Below, piece by piece: positions 62,554 through 64,000 of a stretch of 64,000 nt of DNA. Location of the stretch: positions 248,001 to 312,000 of the forward strand of contig NZ_SOHK01000005.1 in NCBI RefSeq assembly GCF_004404055.1, in the 5' to 3' direction. This stretch comes from Cryobacterium ruanii. Its GTDB lineage: Bacteria; Actinomycetota; Actinomycetes; Actinomycetales; Microbacteriaceae. Both the position numbers and the translations under genes were made by a program. The notes under the pieces are model-generated. The model did not search any database, was not told the DNA's origin, and saw only the letters and a program-made list of their open reading frames with translations. Every line of letters begins with the position of its first letter. Position 1 is the first letter of the stretch.

Positions 62554-63438
62554 GTGCGTACCCAGCGGGAGAAACTGAGCGGTGCGGGAGCTCAGATCGC
62601 GACCGAGGTCAGCATCAATTTCGGGTCGTCATTGGCCGGGCTGCTCATTCCGGTCGTCGGCTCACCCATTGTCGTTGCGGCCCGCCAGATTGTCATGGTC
62701 ATCGTCGTGCTGCCGTTCGCCCGGCCCCGAATAAAAAACCTGACCTGGGCTCGAATCTGGCCGCCGCTGGCGCTCGGTGTCGTGCTCGCTGTCATGAACC
62801 TCAGCTTTTACCAGGCTGTGACCATGCTCGGACTTGGCGTCGCCGCGACGATCGAATTTCTTGGGCCTTTTGCCCTCGCCCTCGTCACCAGCCGCCGCAT
62901 CCTGGACTTCGTCTGCGCCGCGGCTGCCGCCGGGGGAGTCTTCCTCCTGACCTGGTCGGACGGAGAGCTCGACCTGCTCGGCATCGTGCTCGCTCTGACC
63001 GCGGCGGCCGCCTGGTTTTGCTACATCGTGCTGACTCGCCGGGTGGCGACGGAGTTCGCCGGCCTCGAAGGTATCTCGATCGCGAGCCTCGTCAGCCTCG
63101 TCATCGTGGTTCCGATCGCGCTGTTCACTCTGGACGTCTCCGCCTTCACCTGGGGCGTGGTCGGGTTGCTCCTGCTCGTCGGCGTCGTCTCCTCGGCCTT
63201 TCCGTACACGCTCGATACCTACATTCTGCGTCGGATCAGCCCTCGGCTGTACGCGATAATCACGAGTTTCGGCCCGGTGATCGCGGCCGGTTTCGGTGCA
63301 CTCGTGCTCGGCGAAACGTTCACCCTGCTGCAGCAGATCGCCATCGTCGTCGTGTGCGTCGCCGCCGGAGCGGCGATCGCAACCCAGCGCGATCGACCGA
63401 CCTCCGACCTCGAACTGACCGCGACCGCGATTCCGTAG
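62554..63438 (+). CDS. EamA-family (DMT) transporter, RhtA-like
   Basis: The 294-residue membrane protein has ten hydrophobic segments in two EamA repeats (ATIEFLGPFALALVTSRR in the first, ISPRLYAIITSFGPVIAAGFGALVLGETFTLLQQ in the second). The pattern resembles RhtA-type amino-acid or homoserine exporters. The start is GTG 62554. The substrate is unknown. Confidence 0.88.
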   Translation: MRTQREKLSGAGAQIATEVSINFGSSLAGLLIPVVGSPIVVAARQIVMVIVVLPFARPRIKNLTWARIWPPLALGVVLAVMNLSFYQAVTMLGLGVAATIEFLGPFALALVTSRRILDFVCAAAAAGGVFLLTWSDGELDLLGIVLALTAAAAWFCYIVLTRRVATEFAGLEGISIASLVSLVIVVPIALFTLDVSAFTWGVVGLLLLVGVVSSAFPYTLDTYILRRISPRLYAIITSFGPVIAAGFGALVLGETFTLLQQIAIVVVCVAAGAAIATQRDRPTSDLELTATAIP

Positions 63439-63643
63439 GGCGGGCCGGCCTGCACGGCCGGTTACAGGCATCCGCTCGTCGACCGGCACTCATCGATGCG
63501 GCTACTCGAGTGCAGGCCGAGGTGCGCGGCGGGCAGCGGAGCGAGCGTAAGCCCAAGAACTCGCGACAGAATTTCTGCCCGCGAAGAAATTGCAGGAGGT
63601 ATGCGCGGGGAGGAGGGGAAACAGGGGGAGGCACCCCGGGCAA
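63439..63643. other. Non-coding gap with two small inverted repeats
   Basis: This gap between the EamA gene and the convergent MFS gene holds CCGGCC-TGCAC-GGCCGG (63445-63461), which may terminate the EamA gene. It also holds AATTTCT (63570-63576) paired with AGAAATT (63585-63591), which may serve the MFS gene on the other strand. No gene is supported. Confidence 0.4.
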
Positions 63644-64000
63644 TTAATCCAGGCTGCGGGGGCGGTGGGGAGCGAAGCGGGGAATATAGCGGCCGAGCAG
63701 CACGGCGCCGAACAGGCCGAAGCCCCCGATGATGCCGCTCGCGATCGACAGGGAGGCGAGCGCGGTGATGCCGGCCACGGCGAGCGGCGCGGTGGCGCTG
63801 CCGAAATCGGCGGTGAACCGCCATGCCCCGAGGAACGGTGCCGGACACCGCTGCGGAGCGAGGTCGGCGCCGAGCGTCATGAGCAGGCCGCTGCCGATGC
63901 CGTTGGCCAGGGAGAGGAACATCGCGACACCGATGAACCAGCCAACGTTGCTCGGCAGATCGTGCGTGAACGCGAGCGCGAGGTGGCCGAGTCCGAGGCC
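63644..64000 (-). CDS. MFS transporter, C-terminal part
   Basis: The open frame runs off the right edge and ends at 63644. The visible 118 residues have FIGVAMFLSLANGIGSGLLMTLGADLAP, FLGAWRFTADFGSATAPLAVAGITALASLSIASGIIGGFGLFGAVLLGRYIP, the last three or so helices of a major-facilitator protein. Substrate and N-terminus are outside the window. Confidence 0.75.
   Translation of the reverse strand, partial: GLGLGHLALAFTHDLPSNVGWFIGVAMFLSLANGIGSGLLMTLGADLAPQRCPAPFLGAWRFTADFGSATAPLAVAGITALASLSIASGIIGGFGLFGAVLLGRYIPRFAPHRPRSLD

Noticed and set aside
1..64000. CRISPR arrays, insertion sequences, integrases or phage genes
   Set aside because: I looked for regularly spaced repeats, transposase or recombinase motifs and terminal inverted repeats. 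Only short tandem repeats inside or beside genes were found.

Overview
The window is high-GC actinobacterial DNA, most likely from a member of the Microbacteriaceae (Cryobacterium/Leifsonia-like). The evidence is the gene content and order: DUF3039-pncB-murI-rph-rdgB synteny, an nrtR-nadA-nadB-nadC-nifS operon, a Tad pilus cluster laid out like Mycobacterium Rv3659c-Rv3654c, and a small 'DNA ligase-like' DUF typical of this family. Codon usage, frequent GTG starts and the recurrent in-frame CG-GAT-GCC pattern agree. The genus is inference.

Bases 1-20819 form a large polyol/inositol catabolic region. It opens with the end of iolD, then iolE-, iolG- and iolH-like genes and an SDR. A visibly more AT-rich block follows: a cytochrome P450, an aldo-keto reductase, a creatininase-family hydrolase, a decayed GntR/UTRA regulator, an FprA-type flavoprotein reductase and a flavodoxin. 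P450, reductase and flavodoxin make a complete three-component P450 system of the P450cin/cindoxin type. Its setting among inositol genes suggests oxidative removal of a substituent, possibly an O-methyl group, from an inositol or sugar derivative. Next come a LacI regulator divergent from a ribose-type ABC importer, a TIM-barrel isomerase, a convergent Gfo/Idh/MocA dehydrogenase, and a second ABC importer followed by a GntR/UTRA regulator. Two near-identical 14-bp palindromes (ATTGT-N4-ACAAT), one at the divergent dehydrogenase/importer promoter and one before the GntR gene, define a probable local regulon.

Bases 20849-26648 are the NAD de novo synthesis operon (minus strand) under an NrtR-type Nudix regulator with two GTCA-N3-TGAC operators. 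Bases 26676-35981 carry polyprenol-phosphate-mannose synthase, a GT-C membrane glycosyltransferase, a nitrilase-family amidase, a small DUF protein, an alpha/beta hydrolase, an Old Yellow Enzyme homologue, an aminotransferase and an HtrA-like protease. Bases 36131-43834 are a cell-surface polymer cluster (two GT2 enzymes, CDP-alcohol phosphotransferase, CDP-glycerol glycerophosphotransferase-like protein, Wzm/Wzt-type exporter, nucleotidyltransferase), interrupted by an EcsC-like and an XRE gene.

Bases 44095-53667 hold an ABC exporter whose ATPase has a long repeat-built N-terminal tail, then housekeeping genes (DUF3039, pncB, murI, rph, rdgB, a cation-efflux protein, two DedA proteins) and tRNA-Leu(TAG). 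Bases 53717-57201 hold a LysR regulator divergent from an MHS-family transporter and a 3-hydroxybutyrate dehydrogenase-like SDR. Bases 57370-61936 encode a compact Tad/Flp pilus machine. The right end has a strong terminator, a small Cys-containing protein, an EamA exporter and the C-terminal part of an MFS protein running off the window. No CRISPR array, insertion sequence, integrase or rRNA was seen.
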